From NCBI GenBank assembly GCA_003215895.1, contig QCJR01000006.1:1-64000 (forward strand): a DNA stretch of 64,000 bases, given 5' to 3'. This DNA comes from Prochlorococcus sp. AG-409-D14 (GTDB lineage Bacteria; Cyanobacteriota; Cyanobacteriia; PCC-6307; Cyanobiaceae). Below are positions 1 through 9,092 of this stretch, one piece after another; positions within the stretch are counted from its first letter, which is position 1, and each line of letters begins with the position of its first letter. The position numbers and the translations under genes were made by a program. Under the pieces are notes generated by a model, which had not been told where the DNA came from, made no database searches, and saw only the letters and a list, made by a program, of their open reading frames with translations.

Positions 1-1
1 T

Positions 2-1657
2 AAAGAAATTCCATATGAGCACAGGTATCCTTATGATTGGAGAACTAAAAAACCAACTATTTTTAGAGCTACAGAGCAATGGTTCGCTTCTGTTGAAGGA
101 TTTAGGGATAAAGCACTGTCTGCAATAGAAGATGTTATTTGGCTTCCTGATTCTGGAAAAAATAGAATTGATTCAATGGTTAGAGAAAGAGGAGATTGGT
201 GTATTTCTCGCCAAAGGACTTGGGGGGTGCCAATACCAGTATTTTATGAAAAAAATGGGAAAGAAATTTTGCTCAATAAAGAAACTATTTCTCATATAGC
301 TAATTTAATTTCTATTCATGGAGCTGATATTTGGTGGGAATATGAAGTATCTAAGCTATTACCTCCTTCTTATATAGATGAAGCGGATCGATGGCACAAA
401 GGTACTGATACTATGGATGTGTGGTTTGACTCTGGATCTAGTTGGTCTTCAGTTATTTCTAAAAAAGAAAATTTAAATTATCCAGCTGATTTATATTTAG
501 AGGGATCTGATCAACATCGAGGTTGGTTTCAGTCCTCATTATTAACCTCTGTAGCAGTCAATCAAAAAGCACCTTTCAAAAAGGTACTTACTCATGGCTT
601 TGCATTAGATGAGAATGGCAGAAAAATGAGTAAATCCTTAGGAAATATTATTGATCCTTTAGTGATAATTAATGGTGGTTCAAATAAGAAATTAAATCCT
701 GCATATGGAGCTGATGTCTTAAGGCTTTGGGTTAGTTCTGTTGATTACTCTGCAGATGTTCCTATTGGATCAACTATACTTAGGCAAATCTCTGATGTTT
801 ATCGTAAGGTTAGAAACACTTCTAGGTACCTATTAGGAAATCTATATGATTTTGATTATGAAAATGATTCAATTGATATTTCTAACCTGCCTTTGTTAGA
901 TAAATGGATGTTGAATAGAACAGCTGAAGTAATTGATGAAATAACAGACGCATACTCTAATTTTGAATTCTCGAAGTTTTTTCAAACGATTCAGAACTTT
1001 TGTGTAGTTGATCTATCTAATTTTTACTTAGATATTGCAAAAGATAGGTTGTATGTGAGCTTTAAATCCGACTTTAGAAGAAGAAGTTGTCAGACAGTTT
1101 TATCCTTGATTATTGAGAAAATATCTGGCCTAATTGCACCTGTTCTATGTCATATGGCAGAGGATATTTGGCAAAATATTCCATATAGCTTAGAGGAAGC
1201 CTCAGTTTTTCAAAGAGGATGGCCTGATGCACCTGAATCATGGCGAAATAGTAGTTTTAATTGCCATGTCATTGAGCTACGAAAACTCAGATCAGTTGTT
1301 AATCGCATGTTGGAGAGCTGTAGAAATAATCAACAGTTAGGTTCCTCTTTGGAAGCATCAGTAAGGGTTGATATATCTGATGAAAAAGTTCAAGCTGCTA
1401 TTAACTGGTTGGCTTTAAGCGAATCAAATAATGTTGATGTGCTCAGAGATTGGCTTCTGGTTTCATCTTTCCAAATTGGTGGTGAGCCTTGGGCTGAAGT
1501 TTTAGTTTGTGAGGATAATGACCTTGCTTTAGTTGAGATTGCAAAAGCGAGAGGATTTAAGTGTGAAAGATGTTGGCATTATGAAATTGAAATGAGTAAT
1601 AATCAACAACATCCAAATATTTGTAAAAGGTGCGAAAAAGTTGTATTGGCTATTTAA
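2..1657 (+). CDS. ileS: Isoleucyl-tRNA synthetase, C-terminal part (5' end outside window)
   Basis: Charges tRNA-Ile with isoleucine in the cytoplasm. The reading frame is open from base 2, so the gene is cut by the window edge; the ATG at 176 is an internal methionine. Visible class I synthetase signs are the TEQWF segment, [15 protein letters not shown], the WFDSGSSW block, and the KMSKS loop in [10 protein letters not shown] (near base 630). After the anticodon-binding domain the protein ends with a zinc finger, CERCW followed by CKRC, as in bacterial IleRS. The downstream membrane protein is convergent (36-base gap). Identity is certain; only completeness is lacking. Confidence 0.97.
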   Translation, partial: KEIPYEHRYPYDWRTKKPTIFRATEQWFASVEGFRDKALSAIEDVIWLPDSGKNRIDSMVRERGDWCISRQRTWGVPIPVFYEKNGKEILLNKETISHIANLISIHGADIWWEYEVSKLLPPSYIDEADRWHKGTDTMDVWFDSGSSWSSVISKKENLNYPADLYLEGSDQHRGWFQSSLLTSVAVNQKAPFKKVLTHGFALDENGRKMSKSLGNIIDPLVIINGGSNKKLNPAYGADVLRLWVSSVDYSADVPIGSTILRQISDVYRKVRNTSRYLLGNLYDFDYENDSIDISNLPLLDKWMLNRTAEVIDEITDAYSNFEFSKFFQTIQNFCVVDLSNFYLDIAKDRLYVSFKSDFRRRSCQTVLSLIIEKISGLIAPVLCHMAEDIWQNIPYSLEEASVFQRGWPDAPESWRNSSFNCHVIELRKLRSVVNRMLESCRNNQQLGSSLEASVRVDISDEKVQAAINWLALSESNNVDVLRDWLLVSSFQIGGEPWAEVLVCEDNDLALVEIAKARGFKCERCWHYEIEMSNNQQHPNICKRCEKVVLAI

Positions 1658-1693
1658 ATAGTAAGTAATATTGAATGTTATATTTATTAGTTT

Positions 1694-2305
1694 TTAGAAT
1701 TTACCAGCGAAACGACCATTCTTTGGTAATTGGATAATTAACCATTGGAGTAAACCGATTAAATATAATATTAGAGCTAAGTATGCAAAAAATGTAGCAA
1801 ATCCTATACTCCAATTACCATCTAAAACAAATTTTATTATTGTTTTTGTTGTCATGAATGAATTAAATGGAACTTCTCTCCAAGTATCACAATAGTTTTG
1901 ATTAATTGAATTCAAACACCTCCAACTAAACAGATGAAGTACTGTATTTAGTACGCACCAAAAACATAAAGTCCATCGCCAAATTCTTGTAGTTAAAGCA
2001 ATTGGTTTATAAATAGGCATTTCATCAATTTCTTCATTTAGATCAAACCAAAACCAAATAGAACCAACCATAAGTATAGGTGCAATGCATGAAGTCAATT
2101 GACCTAATTGGCTCTCAACACTAAGAAATAAAAGGCTTATCAAATAAAGACTAGAAACTTTCCAGTAAATTGATAAAAGTCTAAAAATAGAGCTTAAATT
2201 CGATCTTTTTGCCCAAATTAATAGAATTAGTGGGAGACCAAATGCGAAGGTTACCGCAATTCGATATGAGAGCCAAACTAGAATTTGAAATTGAGTTTCA
2301 GTCAA
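1694..2305 (-). CDS. Small integral membrane protein, DUF3177-like
   Basis: A 203-residue protein with about five hydrophobic segments (roughly residues 10-30, 45-62, 70-88, 105-125 and 175-195). It has several tryptophan-rich stretches such as IWFWF and RIWRWTL, and no catalytic motif. I recall cyanobacterial DUF3177 proteins of this size and pattern beside ileS and trmB, so the family call rests on context and general look. Function unknown. It is convergent with ileS and divergent from trmB. Confidence 0.6.
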   Translation of the reverse strand: MTETQFQILVWLSYRIAVTFAFGLPLILLIWAKRSNLSSIFRLLSIYWKVSSLYLISLLFLSVESQLGQLTSCIAPILMVGSIWFWFDLNEEIDEMPIYKPIALTTRIWRWTLCFWCVLNTVLHLFSWRCLNSINQNYCDTWREVPFNSFMTTKTIIKFVLDGNWSIGFATFFAYLALILYLIGLLQWLIIQLPKNGRFAGKF

Positions 2306-2429
2306 AAAAAAATCTCATTCATATGTATTATCAACCTTAAGGCATTCTTTTTATGATTATTCTTCATTGTTAAAGTTTTTTTTATATATTTCAAGAGCCC
2401 TTAGCCCCTTGAAGCAACTCCTCCCATTA

Positions 2430-2443
2430 AATGATTAATCATT
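2430..2443. repeat. 14-bp perfect palindrome
   Basis: AATGATTAATCATT reads the same on both strands. It lies in the 274-base gap between the divergent membrane protein gene and trmB, about 125 bases from the former and 136 from the latter. It could be an operator for a dimeric regulator, but in sequence this AT-rich it may be chance. Nothing else is recognisable in this gap. Confidence 0.35.
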
Positions 2444-2579
2444 AATGGTTAATTATCTATAAAAACAAAATAATCAATAGACTCTAATCAAGAATTTATA
2501 AATTGCGTTGTCTTTGAGACTATCTTTTGAAAAATTTAATTGCCTTGCTAACATAATAATCTGATTTGTTTATATTAAG

Positions 2580-3233
2580 TTGCATTCTGTGAGACAGCAT
2601 GTAAATCCTCTAAGCCAATTTTTTCAGTTACCATTATCACTTCCCAGTAAGAATGATATTTTTAGTAAACCTCATTATCCAATTCATTTAGATATTGGAT
2701 CTGCGAAGGGGGAATTTCTAATTGAATTAGCAACAAAATGTCCTGAATGGAATTTTCTTGGGCTTGAGATAAGAGAACCTCTAGTAACCTTATGTGAAAA
2801 AAAAAGAAAGCTATTAGAATTGAATAATTTGAAATTTTTATTTTGTAATGTAAATGTCAGTCTAGATGAATGGTTAAAAGATTTAGATTATGGTCAATTA
2901 AAAAGAGTTTCTATTCAATTCCCAGACCCCTGGTTTAAAAGAAAACACTTCAAAAGAAGAGTTTTAACAATCAATCTTCTAAATTCAGTTGCTAAATCGA
3001 TGAGTGAAGATGGAGAAATATTTATTCAAAGTGATATATTTAAACTTATTGAATCTATGACTCATACTATTGATAAAAGTAGATATTTTAATAGAAAAGA
3101 TTTAGGATGTCTAGAATTGATTGATAAGAATCCTTATAATGTAAAGACAGATAGAGAAAGATTTTCACTTGAGAGAAATTTGCCAATTTATAGAGTAATG
3201 TATATTAGAAATAGTCTATTATTTATTAATTAA
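2580..3233 (+). CDS. trmB: tRNA (guanine-N7-)-methyltransferase
   Basis: Makes m7G46 in the variable loop of tRNAs using S-adenosylmethionine. The SAM-binding motif is LDIGSAKGEF (about residues 37-46), with LGLEIR after it. The substrate-binding stretch FPDPWFKRKHFKRR near residue 115 is diagnostic of TrmB. At 217 residues it has the usual bacterial length. The start is a TTG at 2580; no better ATG keeps the N terminus, and the second codon context MHSVRQHVNPL resembles family N termini. It precedes the membrane thioredoxin on the same strand by 64 bases. Confidence 0.93.
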   Translation: MHSVRQHVNPLSQFFQLPLSLPSKNDIFSKPHYPIHLDIGSAKGEFLIELATKCPEWNFLGLEIREPLVTLCEKKRKLLELNNLKFLFCNVNVSLDEWLKDLDYGQLKRVSIQFPDPWFKRKHFKRRVLTINLLNSVAKSMSEDGEIFIQSDIFKLIESMTHTIDKSRYFNRKDLGCLELIDKNPYNVKTDRERFSLERNLPIYRVMYIRNSLLFIN

Positions 3234-3297
3234 ACTTATACATATGATTGAAGTTAAGGTTTATCTATATAATAATTAATATAAACTATGCACTCTG

Positions 3298-3870
3298 ATG
3301 ATTGATGATAAAAATGCAAATAATGAAATTGGTTTCCTTCAGAAGATTTTCTTAGTTTTTCTTAGTCTTTTTTTAGTTATTTCTTTATTTTTTTTTCGCA
3401 GTGGTTTTAAAGCTGCAACAATGCTTGACCAGTTGGCAAAGAATTCTCTTGAGCCCGATATAGCTTTGTCAAATGGGAAACCTACAGTATTTGAGTTCTA
3501 TGCTGATTGGTGTGAAGCTTGCAAGGAAATGGCCCCTGATATAGTTGAAGCTGAAAAAGTAAACTCAAATAAGATAGACTTAGTTTTACTTAATGTTGAT
3601 AATCCTAGATGGTTTGATTTGATTGATAAGTATGATGTGACTGGTATCCCGAAATTAATTTTTTTTGACGATAAAGGTCAACTTAGGGGTTTCTCATTAG
3701 GAGTGAGAAAATACAGTGAACTTGATGAAATCTTTAATTCTTTAATTAATAATTCTGAACTACCTTCTTTTACTAAATTATCAAATTCAAGTAATTTAAT
3801 TCTTAAAAATAATTCAAAAAAATTAAATAATCAAACTATCAGATCAAAAGGTCCCAGAGATCATAGCTAG
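3298..3870 (+). CDS. txlA: Membrane-anchored thioredoxin-like protein (TxlA/HCF164 type)
   Basis: A 190-residue protein with one N-terminal transmembrane segment (about 15-35) followed by a thioredoxin fold. The redox motif is WCEAC, with cysteines at about 72 and 75, and the cis-proline is in TGIPKL. This layout matches cyanobacterial TxlA and chloroplast HCF164, which carry reducing equivalents across the thylakoid membrane for cytochrome b6f and PSII assembly. The C-terminal 35 residues are low-complexity, rich in Asn, Ser and Lys. It ends 2 bases before the convergent thyX. The symbol is by family resemblance. Confidence 0.8.
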   Translation: MIDDKNANNEIGFLQKIFLVFLSLFLVISLFFFRSGFKAATMLDQLAKNSLEPDIALSNGKPTVFEFYADWCEACKEMAPDIVEAEKVNSNKIDLVLLNVDNPRWFDLIDKYDVTGIPKLIFFDDKGQLRGFSLGVRKYSELDEIFNSLINNSELPSFTKLSNSSNLILKNNSKKLNNQTIRSKGPRDHS

Positions 3871-3872
3871 CT

Positions 3873-4505
3873 TCACCAATTTAAAGCGGTTGAAACTACT
3901 GGATATTCTTTTGAGAAAATATTTTTACATTCTTTTGCAATATCCATATGTTCTTTTTGCGTCCCATGACCGGTTCTTAGATTTATATAATGAATCCACG
4001 AACGACATGAACCTGTCATATATATCCTCGTTGGTGTAGCAAGTGGAAGTACAAATCTTGCACATTCTTTTGCGATTCCAGCTTCCAGCATCTCTTCATA
4101 AAGTTCTTTGTTTTGATCGAATTGAAGTTTGATTTTCTGATTGAATTTCTTAATAATTTCTCCTGGTAAATCTGAGATAGAATTTTGTCTATTTTTACAA
4201 TCTTGCCTTCTTAATTCTGGTATGGGGATTTCACCTAATTGCCTGCTATCCGCATAGCGTTGGGAAAACTCCTGAAAAGTAAATGATCGATGTCTTAATA
4301 TTTGTGCTGCAATTCCTCGAGTAGTTTCTATTTGTAAAGTCATATAAGCTTGCTCAAACACACTCCAATGTTCATTTTTAATGCAATATCCAATTAATTT
4401 AGTAAAGTCCTCATTTTCTTGATTTTTTGGATTACTAACCCTGGCAATGTATGCCATGCTTTTCTCTGCGTCGGGTGTAGAAGTTATTAATTGAACACAA
4501 CTCAT
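3873..4505 (-). CDS. thyX: Flavin-dependent thymidylate synthase
   Basis: Methylates dUMP to dTMP using methylene-THF and FAD. The ThyX signature is RHR at residues 71-73 followed by S81 and R83 (RHR...FSQR), with EFSQRYADSR after it. C-terminal WIHYINLRTGHGTQKEH fits the nucleotide-binding part. Length 210 is usual. It is the last gene of a leftward operon: CobO-like, dcd, thyX, with 0 and 2 bases between genes. Pairing with dcd is sensible because dcd supplies dUTP and hence dUMP for this enzyme. Confidence 0.95.
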   Translation of the reverse strand: MSCVQLITSTPDAEKSMAYIARVSNPKNQENEDFTKLIGYCIKNEHWSVFEQAYMTLQIETTRGIAAQILRHRSFTFQEFSQRYADSRQLGEIPIPELRRQDCKNRQNSISDLPGEIIKKFNQKIKLQFDQNKELYEEMLEAGIAKECARFVLPLATPTRIYMTGSCRSWIHYINLRTGHGTQKEHMDIAKECKNIFSKEYPVVSTALNW

Positions 4506-4507
4506 GT

Positions 4508-5101
4508 TTAAACCTTTGCTAGGGTTACTTTTTCTTTTTGATATTGATATTTACCTTTCCTATCACTATAAGTTGTTTCACAGGGATCACCTTCAAAGAA
4601 AAGCAATTGGCAAATTCCTTCATCAGCATAAATTCTGCAATCTGCCCCTGAGCTATTACTGAATTCAAGAGTAAGATGACCTTCCCAGCTTGCTTCAGCA
4701 GGGGTTGTGTTTACGATTATTCCTAATCGGGCGTAGGTGCTTTTCCCAAGGCAAATAACAGTAATATTTGGCGGGACCTTCATTTTTTCTAAGGCAACAC
4801 CAAGACCGTAAGAGTGTGCAGGCAAAATAAAGTATTTGCCATCTTCATCTTCTTTTAAATCTGTAGGTTCTAAATTTGCAGGATTAAACTTTTTCGGATT
4901 CATTACAGTCCCGGGGACATGCCTAAAAATTAAAAACTCTTTAGAAGATAGACGCAAATCATATCCATATGATGAGCAGCCAAAGCTTAGAACAGGAGAT
5001 TTTTCTGATTCCGGCTCAAGATGTCTTATTAGCTTTTCTTGAAAAGGTTCAAGCATTCCTAATGAAGCTTGTTGTGTAATCCAACGATCGTTTTTTAACA
5101 T
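4508..5101 (-). CDS. dcd: dCTP deaminase
   Basis: Deaminates dCTP to dUTP, feeding thymidylate synthesis. Seen: GKSTYARLGI (near residue 118), followed by TPAEASWEGHLTLEFSN, which holds the catalytic glutamate, and ADEGICQLLFF near the end. At 197 residues it is the normal length. Its start abuts the stop of the CobO-like gene and its stop is 2 bases from thyX, so the three are almost surely co-transcribed. Whether it also hydrolyses dUTP (bifunctional form) cannot be told from sequence alone. Confidence 0.95.
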   Translation of the reverse strand: MLKNDRWITQQASLGMLEPFQEKLIRHLEPESEKSPVLSFGCSSYGYDLRLSSKEFLIFRHVPGTVMNPKKFNPANLEPTDLKEDEDGKYFILPAHSYGLGVALEKMKVPPNITVICLGKSTYARLGIIVNTTPAEASWEGHLTLEFSNSSGADCRIYADEGICQLLFFEGDPCETTYSDRKGKYQYQKEKVTLAKV

Positions 5102-5698
5102 TTAATTGCAGCGTAATTCAGTGATTTGATCAGCCATTTCAATTACTTTAGGAGGGATTGATGGTCCTGTAAGAATAATATCTGTGGATGATGGTCGATT
5201 ATTGATCATGGAAATTAAATCATTTTCTTGAATAAAACCAAGGCCAATAGCCATTCCAATTTCATCAAGTACGATTTTATCTATTTTTTTTTCTACTAAA
5301 CGTGATTTGCAAAATTCCCAAAGTTCTTTTATAGCTTTTTCTTCATATTTTCTTTTTAAAGATAAATTTTCTTCAGATATTTGTTCGGGTAAGCAGGTTT
5401 CAATAGCTGGCCTTAGCCACTCAAGTCGACCACAAAGATTTATGGCTCCACTTGGTCCTTGATTGACTCCACCTCTCAAAAATTGAGCTATTAAAACTTG
5501 GCTTCCCAATCCTGCAGATCTAAGCGCTTCACTTAGAACAACAGAAAAACTACCTCTAAAAGTAGAAGTATGGATTTGAACTTGCCCTTGTGTCGAAACT
5601 AGTTGTAAAGGCTTTCTTATGGGGGTAGGCCTTGTAGAAGTCTCTGTTGACGGCGATGAACCTCTCTGTTGAGCATTAGTGCTAACTCGTGAATTCAT
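5102..5698 (-). CDS. CobO/BtuR-like protein with a degenerate P-loop
   Basis: The C-terminal half matches corrinoid adenosyltransferases of the CobO/BtuR family: KIVLDEIGMAIGLGFI, then DIILTGPSIPPKVIEMAD and a final ITELR. The N-terminal ATP-binding loop, normally a TGDGKGKTT-like sequence, reads IHTSTFRGSFSVV here (about residues 42-54), so the P-loop lysine and glycines are gone. The first 30 residues are Ser/Thr-rich and probably disordered. It heads the dcd-thyX operon and diverges from ntcA. It may be an inactive or re-purposed adenosyltransferase; I would not assign cobalamin adenosylation from this sequence. Confidence 0.7.
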   Translation of the reverse strand: MNSRVSTNAQQRGSSPSTETSTRPTPIRKPLQLVSTQGQVQIHTSTFRGSFSVVLSEALRSAGLGSQVLIAQFLRGGVNQGPSGAINLCGRLEWLRPAIETCLPEQISEENLSLKRKYEEKAIKELWEFCKSRLVEKKIDKIVLDEIGMAIGLGFIQENDLISMINNRPSSTDIILTGPSIPPKVIEMADQITELRCN

Positions 5699-5867
5699 CT
5701 GATTTTTTATCAGGAGGTCTTTAAAACTAATCTAGCGGTATAAAATTTCTAAACAACCTACTTAACACTATCTGTGGTGTATGGAATAAAAATATTTGAT
5801 TGTCAAAACTATTTAAGCTCCAAAAGTAATTCAAGAAAACAAGAAAAATTAGTTGTATAAGTTTTAA

Positions 5868-5908
5868 GTAGCACCTCTTAGGCTGATGATTGTAATCAAA
5901 AATAGAAT
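5868..5908 (+). promoter_or_regulatory. Candidate NtcA-activated promoter of ntcA
   Basis: GTAGCACCTCTTAG at 5868-5881 is GTA-N8-TAG, one base off the NtcA consensus GTA-N8-TAC. It is followed, 21 bases later, by TAGAAT at 5903-5908, a good TAN3T -10 box. That spacing is the one expected for class II NtcA activation and would give autoregulation. A second near-match, GTA-N8-TAG at 5892-5905, overlaps the -10 box. The rest of the 300-base gap to the CobO-like gene holds no ORF. Confidence 0.45.
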
Positions 5909-5998
5909 TTTTGAGTAAGCTCAGGCTTGGATTGGAGACTTAGGTTCAAAAAAGTCGCCATGGCTACATATCGTTTTATCTCGACTTATTAATGTTCT

Positions 5999-6748
5999 TT
6001 GAACAATAAATTAAATATGGTCACTTCATATCGTGGCTTTACTCGTTTCAACCAACAAAAAAATAGCCAGATGGTTGGTAATTCATCATCTCTTTTACCG
6101 CCTAACAAAACTCTACTAGATGTAATTAAATCTTTAGAGGGTGTATCTACTGAAATTGTAGATAGGTCAAAAACCATTTTTTTCCCTGGTGACCCTGCAG
6201 AGAGAGTTTATTTAATAAGACGTGGTGCTGTTCGATTGAGCAGGGTATATGAAACCGGCGAAGAAATTACAGTTGCTTTGTTGAGAGAAAATAGTCTTTT
6301 TGGAGTTCTATCTTTATTGACTGGACATAGATCAGATCGTTTTTATCACGCTGTTGCCTTTACTCGTGTGGAACTGGTTTCGGCCCCAGCTACATCAGTA
6401 AGGAATGCAATTGAGCAAGATGCTTCTGTTGGTTTGTTGCTGTTACAAGGTTTATCGAGTCGTGTACTTCAAACCGAAACAATGATTGAAACTTTGACTC
6501 ATAGAGATATGTCCTCTCGTCTCGCAAGTTTTTTACTTGTTTTATGTAGGGACTTTGGTGTGCCTGGAGAAAAAGGAGTAACAATTGACTTAAGACTTTC
6601 TCATCAAGCCATTGCAGAAGCAATAGGTTCAACCAGAGTTACTATTACAAGACTACTTGGTGAGTTGAAAAGTTCCTCATTATTGGCAATAGATAGGAAG
6701 AAAATAACTATATTCGATCCAATAGCGTTAGCAAAAAGATTTAATTGA
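5999..6748 (+). CDS. ntcA: Global nitrogen regulator NtcA (CRP/FNR family)
   Basis: Transcription factor that senses 2-oxoglutarate and activates nitrogen-assimilation genes. The effector domain contains [21 protein letters not shown]-like [14 protein letters not shown] and [18 protein letters not shown], all NtcA hallmarks. The DNA-recognition helix-turn-helix is [21 protein letters not shown] at residues 200-220. The listed start (TTG at 5999) gives 249 residues; the ATG at 6017 gives 243 and is equally plausible, since the first 35 residues are variable. It diverges from the CobO-like/dcd/thyX operon. A likely target, amt1, lies in this same window. Confidence 0.96.
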   Translation: MNNKLNMVTSYRGFTRFNQQKNSQMVGNSSSLLPPNKTLLDVIKSLEGVSTEIVDRSKTIFFPGDPAERVYLIRRGAVRLSRVYETGEEITVALLRENSLFGVLSLLTGHRSDRFYHAVAFTRVELVSAPATSVRNAIEQDASVGLLLLQGLSSRVLQTETMIETLTHRDMSSRLASFLLVLCRDFGVPGEKGVTIDLRLSHQAIAEAIGSTRVTITRLLGELKSSSLLAIDRKKITIFDPIALAKRFN

Positions 6749-6803
6749 AGGCCATTGCATACTAAGGTTTAGGAGGTTTGATTAATTCCTCTTCTTTCTA
6801 CCT

Positions 6804-7730
6804 GTGACCGCCTGGCTGAAAATTCTTTTACTTTTAATCCTAGGTGGAATTCTTTCTACTCTGGGAGATCGCTTAGGTACGAAAGTTGGCAAGGCTCGTT
6901 TAAGTATTTTTAAATTAAGACCAAAAAGTACAGCTGTTTTAATAACTGTTTTTACTGGAAGTATTATTAGTGCTATTTCATTCGCAACTATGGTTGTATT
7001 TGATAGAGATTTAAGAATTGGATTATTCCAGTTAGAGGATATACGCGAAAAGATTATAGAGAGTGAACAAGAATTAAAAAAATTAGAAAAAAATTTGTAT
7101 GCTTTTAGAAGTGGAAATGTAGTAATAAGTAGTGGTCAAACCTTAGCAACTAAGACTATAAAATTAAATAAAAATAGTGATATAAAAAAAATTATTGAAA
7201 GTATATTGCAACAAGCAAATTTTTATGCTTTTAATTTAGTAAAAACTAATCAATCTAAATATCGAAGGATATTATTAGTTCGTAAAGGTGATATTGAGAA
7301 GCTTGAAAAAAAAATAGCTGATAATAGAAGTTGGGTCGTGAGGATTAAATCAGCAGGGAATATACTTAGAGGCGAAAATTATGTCTATGCATTTCCAGAA
7401 GTCACATTAAATAAGTTCATTACAAAGAAAGGTGAAGTTATTGCCTTAGAAAACATATCTTTGTCAAATTCTGATTCTGAATCTATCAGTAAAAAGATTA
7501 ATCTTTTAATGGCTTCAACTTTAGCTGAGGTTAGGCGACGAGGATCATTAAGTTCTGAGTTGAAAATTAATGCTACTCAAATTAATAATTTAGGAAAATA
7601 TCTAGTTAGCAAAAAAAAGGGAGATTTCCAAATTATTGCTAAGGCTCTTGATAATAGTCAAAGTGCTGATAAAGTCTCTATTTCATTAGAAATACAATCT
7701 TTAGAAAAATCTATAATAAACAAAATTTAA
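6804..7730 (+). CDS. DUF3084-like membrane/coiled-coil protein
   Basis: A 308-residue protein starting at GTG. Two hydrophobic segments (about residues 5-20 and 43-67) flank LGTKVGKARLSIFKLRPKSTAVLITV, a pattern I associate with cyanobacterial DUF3084 proteins. A coiled coil follows (about 75-105, rich in Glu, Lys and Leu), then a mixed soluble region to the end. Function unknown; the layout suggests an inner-membrane anchored protein with a large soluble part. It abuts the next gene with no gap, so the two are probably translated from one mRNA. Confidence 0.6.
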   Translation: MTAWLKILLLLILGGILSTLGDRLGTKVGKARLSIFKLRPKSTAVLITVFTGSIISAISFATMVVFDRDLRIGLFQLEDIREKIIESEQELKKLEKNLYAFRSGNVVISSGQTLATKTIKLNKNSDIKKIIESILQQANFYAFNLVKTNQSKYRRILLVRKGDIEKLEKKIADNRSWVVRIKSAGNILRGENYVYAFPEVTLNKFITKKGEVIALENISLSNSDSESISKKINLLMASTLAEVRRRGSLSSELKINATQINNLGKYLVSKKKGDFQIIAKALDNSQSADKVSISLEIQSLEKSIINKI

Positions 7731-8168
7731 ATGAGTATTTATATATCTATAGACCCTGGAATCAAAAAATGCGGCTTATTATTAGCTGATATTAAATCCG
7801 GCAAAGTTGTTGAGGCAGGTATAACTTCATTAGATAAATTTCCTGATTTAGTTTCTTCATGGAATGAAGATTACCAGATTACTAAGATAATAATTGGTGA
7901 TGGAACTAATTGTCAGTATATAGAAAATCAATTAAAGAGAAATAATTTTTTAAATATAAATTATGTTAATGAAAGAGGATCAACCTTGAGAGCAAGGTTT
8001 AGATATTGGGAAATCTGGCCTCCAAATTATTTTATTCGGTGGCTTCCAAAAGAAATTCTTTTTCCTCCCGACAACCTTGATTCAATTGTCGCGTTGATTT
8101 TATTGGAAGATTTTTTAAACTATAGACTTATTTGGCCCGATAAAGTAGGTATTAAAATTTGGCTCTAA
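7731..8168 (+). CDS. YqgF/RuvX-like RNase H-fold protein
   Basis: A 145-residue protein that opens with YISIDPGIKKCGLLLAD, the D-x-G-x-K-x-x-G beta-hairpin of the YqgF/RuvC-like RNase H fold. IIIGDGTN forms the second strand and a late acidic segment, PPDNLDSIVALILLEDFL, supplies the remaining acidic residues. Such proteins process pre-16S rRNA ends or resolve junctions; which applies here is unknown. It follows the DUF3084-like gene directly and its last 17 bases overlap the convergent DUF3146-like gene. Confidence 0.65.
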   Translation: MSIYISIDPGIKKCGLLLADIKSGKVVEAGITSLDKFPDLVSSWNEDYQITKIIIGDGTNCQYIENQLKRNNFLNINYVNERGSTLRARFRYWEIWPPNYFIRWLPKEILFPPDNLDSIVALILLEDFLNYRLIWPDKVGIKIWL

Positions 8169-8409
8169 CTGTAAAAATGTAATCTCCACCAGACTCAAGT
8201 TTATAATCAGCTTTGACCAAATAACGCTCTAATGCATCTTTTATAAGGGCTCTTCCTAGTGGTGGTTCAACGAAAAGTTGTCCCTGATTAAAAGCCCAAA
8301 TAAAACTCCATTCAAAACTTCCTGCACGGACAATCCCCTCAACTTTTTTTTGATTAAAGCATTGCTTATGAATCTGAACATATGCAGTAGTTGATGGTTT
8401 ATTATACAT
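8152..8409 (-). CDS. DUF3146-like small cyanobacterial protein
   Basis: An 85-residue protein with no membrane segment. The stretches GIVRAGSFEWSFIW and LFVEPPLGRALIKDALERYL, then LESGGDYIFTVRAKF, fit the conserved cyanobacterial DUF3146 family as I remember it. Function unknown. Its 3' end overlaps the YqgF-like gene tail to tail by 17 bases, and it starts 13 bases after the stop of pth upstream on the same strand, so it probably shares the pth transcript. Confidence 0.65.
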   Translation of the reverse strand: MYNKPSTTAYVQIHKQCFNQKKVEGIVRAGSFEWSFIWAFNQGQLFVEPPLGRALIKDALERYLVKADYKLESGGDYIFTVRAKF

Positions 8410-8422
8410 TTTTTTAAAGTTA

Positions 8423-9031
8423 TTAATGCTCGTGTTTGTAAGAGTTTAGTCGAGTAGTTATTTTTTCCCAATTATTAGATGTGATTGATTCAATACAAAT
8501 AATTATTTCATCAATGAGGAAGTTTAATATAGTGAATTCTTCTTTTGAAAATTTTCCTAAAACGTGAGATACAGTTTTAGATTTTCTCTCTTTTTGATCG
8601 ATACTTGGCGGGCCTATTCCAATTTTTAATCGCTTAAATTCAGTAGTACCAAGATGGTTGATAATGCTTTTTAATCCATTATGACCTCCTGAGCTTCCTT
8701 TAGAGCGTACTCTTATTTTTCCCAGTGGTAGATCCATGTCATCTACTAGAACTATTAATTGATTATTTTCAAAATTAAACCAATCCTTTGCTGCTCTGAC
8801 TGATTTGCCACTTTCATTCATATATGTGTTAGGCATTAAAAGTCGCCTTTTTTTTATACCTCTGTTAAATTCGCAAGTTCTGCCTAACAGTTTTTTGCTT
8901 TCACGAAAACTACAATTATTATTTTTTGCGATTTTTTCTAAAACCATAAATCCAACATTATGACGAGTTTTTTCGTATTCAGCTCCAGGGTTACCTAAGC
9001 CAACTAATAATTTCAAATCATTGGACAACAT
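8423..9031 (-). CDS. pth: Peptidyl-tRNA hydrolase
   Basis: Releases tRNA from stalled peptidyl-tRNA. Seen: LVGLGNPGAEYEKTRHNVGF at residues 9-28, with catalytic His24 and the Asn of GNPG. Then PNTYMNESGKSV, VLVDDMDLPLGKIRVRSKGSSGGHNGLKSI split across the middle, and the FKRLKIGIG segment. Length 202 is normal. It lies between tatA upstream and the DUF3146-like gene downstream, all leftward. Confidence 0.96.
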   Translation of the reverse strand: MLSNDLKLLVGLGNPGAEYEKTRHNVGFMVLEKIAKNNNCSFRESKKLLGRTCEFNRGIKKRRLLMPNTYMNESGKSVRAAKDWFNFENNQLIVLVDDMDLPLGKIRVRSKGSSGGHNGLKSIINHLGTTEFKRLKIGIGPPSIDQKERKSKTVSHVLGKFSKEEFTILNFLIDEIIICIESITSNNWEKITTRLNSYKHEH

Positions 9032-9092
9032 ACCAATTTAACTGAATCGATGTTGATTCTAATAATTGGAAATCTAATTAGTTTTGGGAAAA

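Noticed and set aside
8256-8471. A 71-residue minus-strand frame bridging DUF3146 and pth
   Set aside because: It overlaps two better genes in another frame and has no family resemblance.
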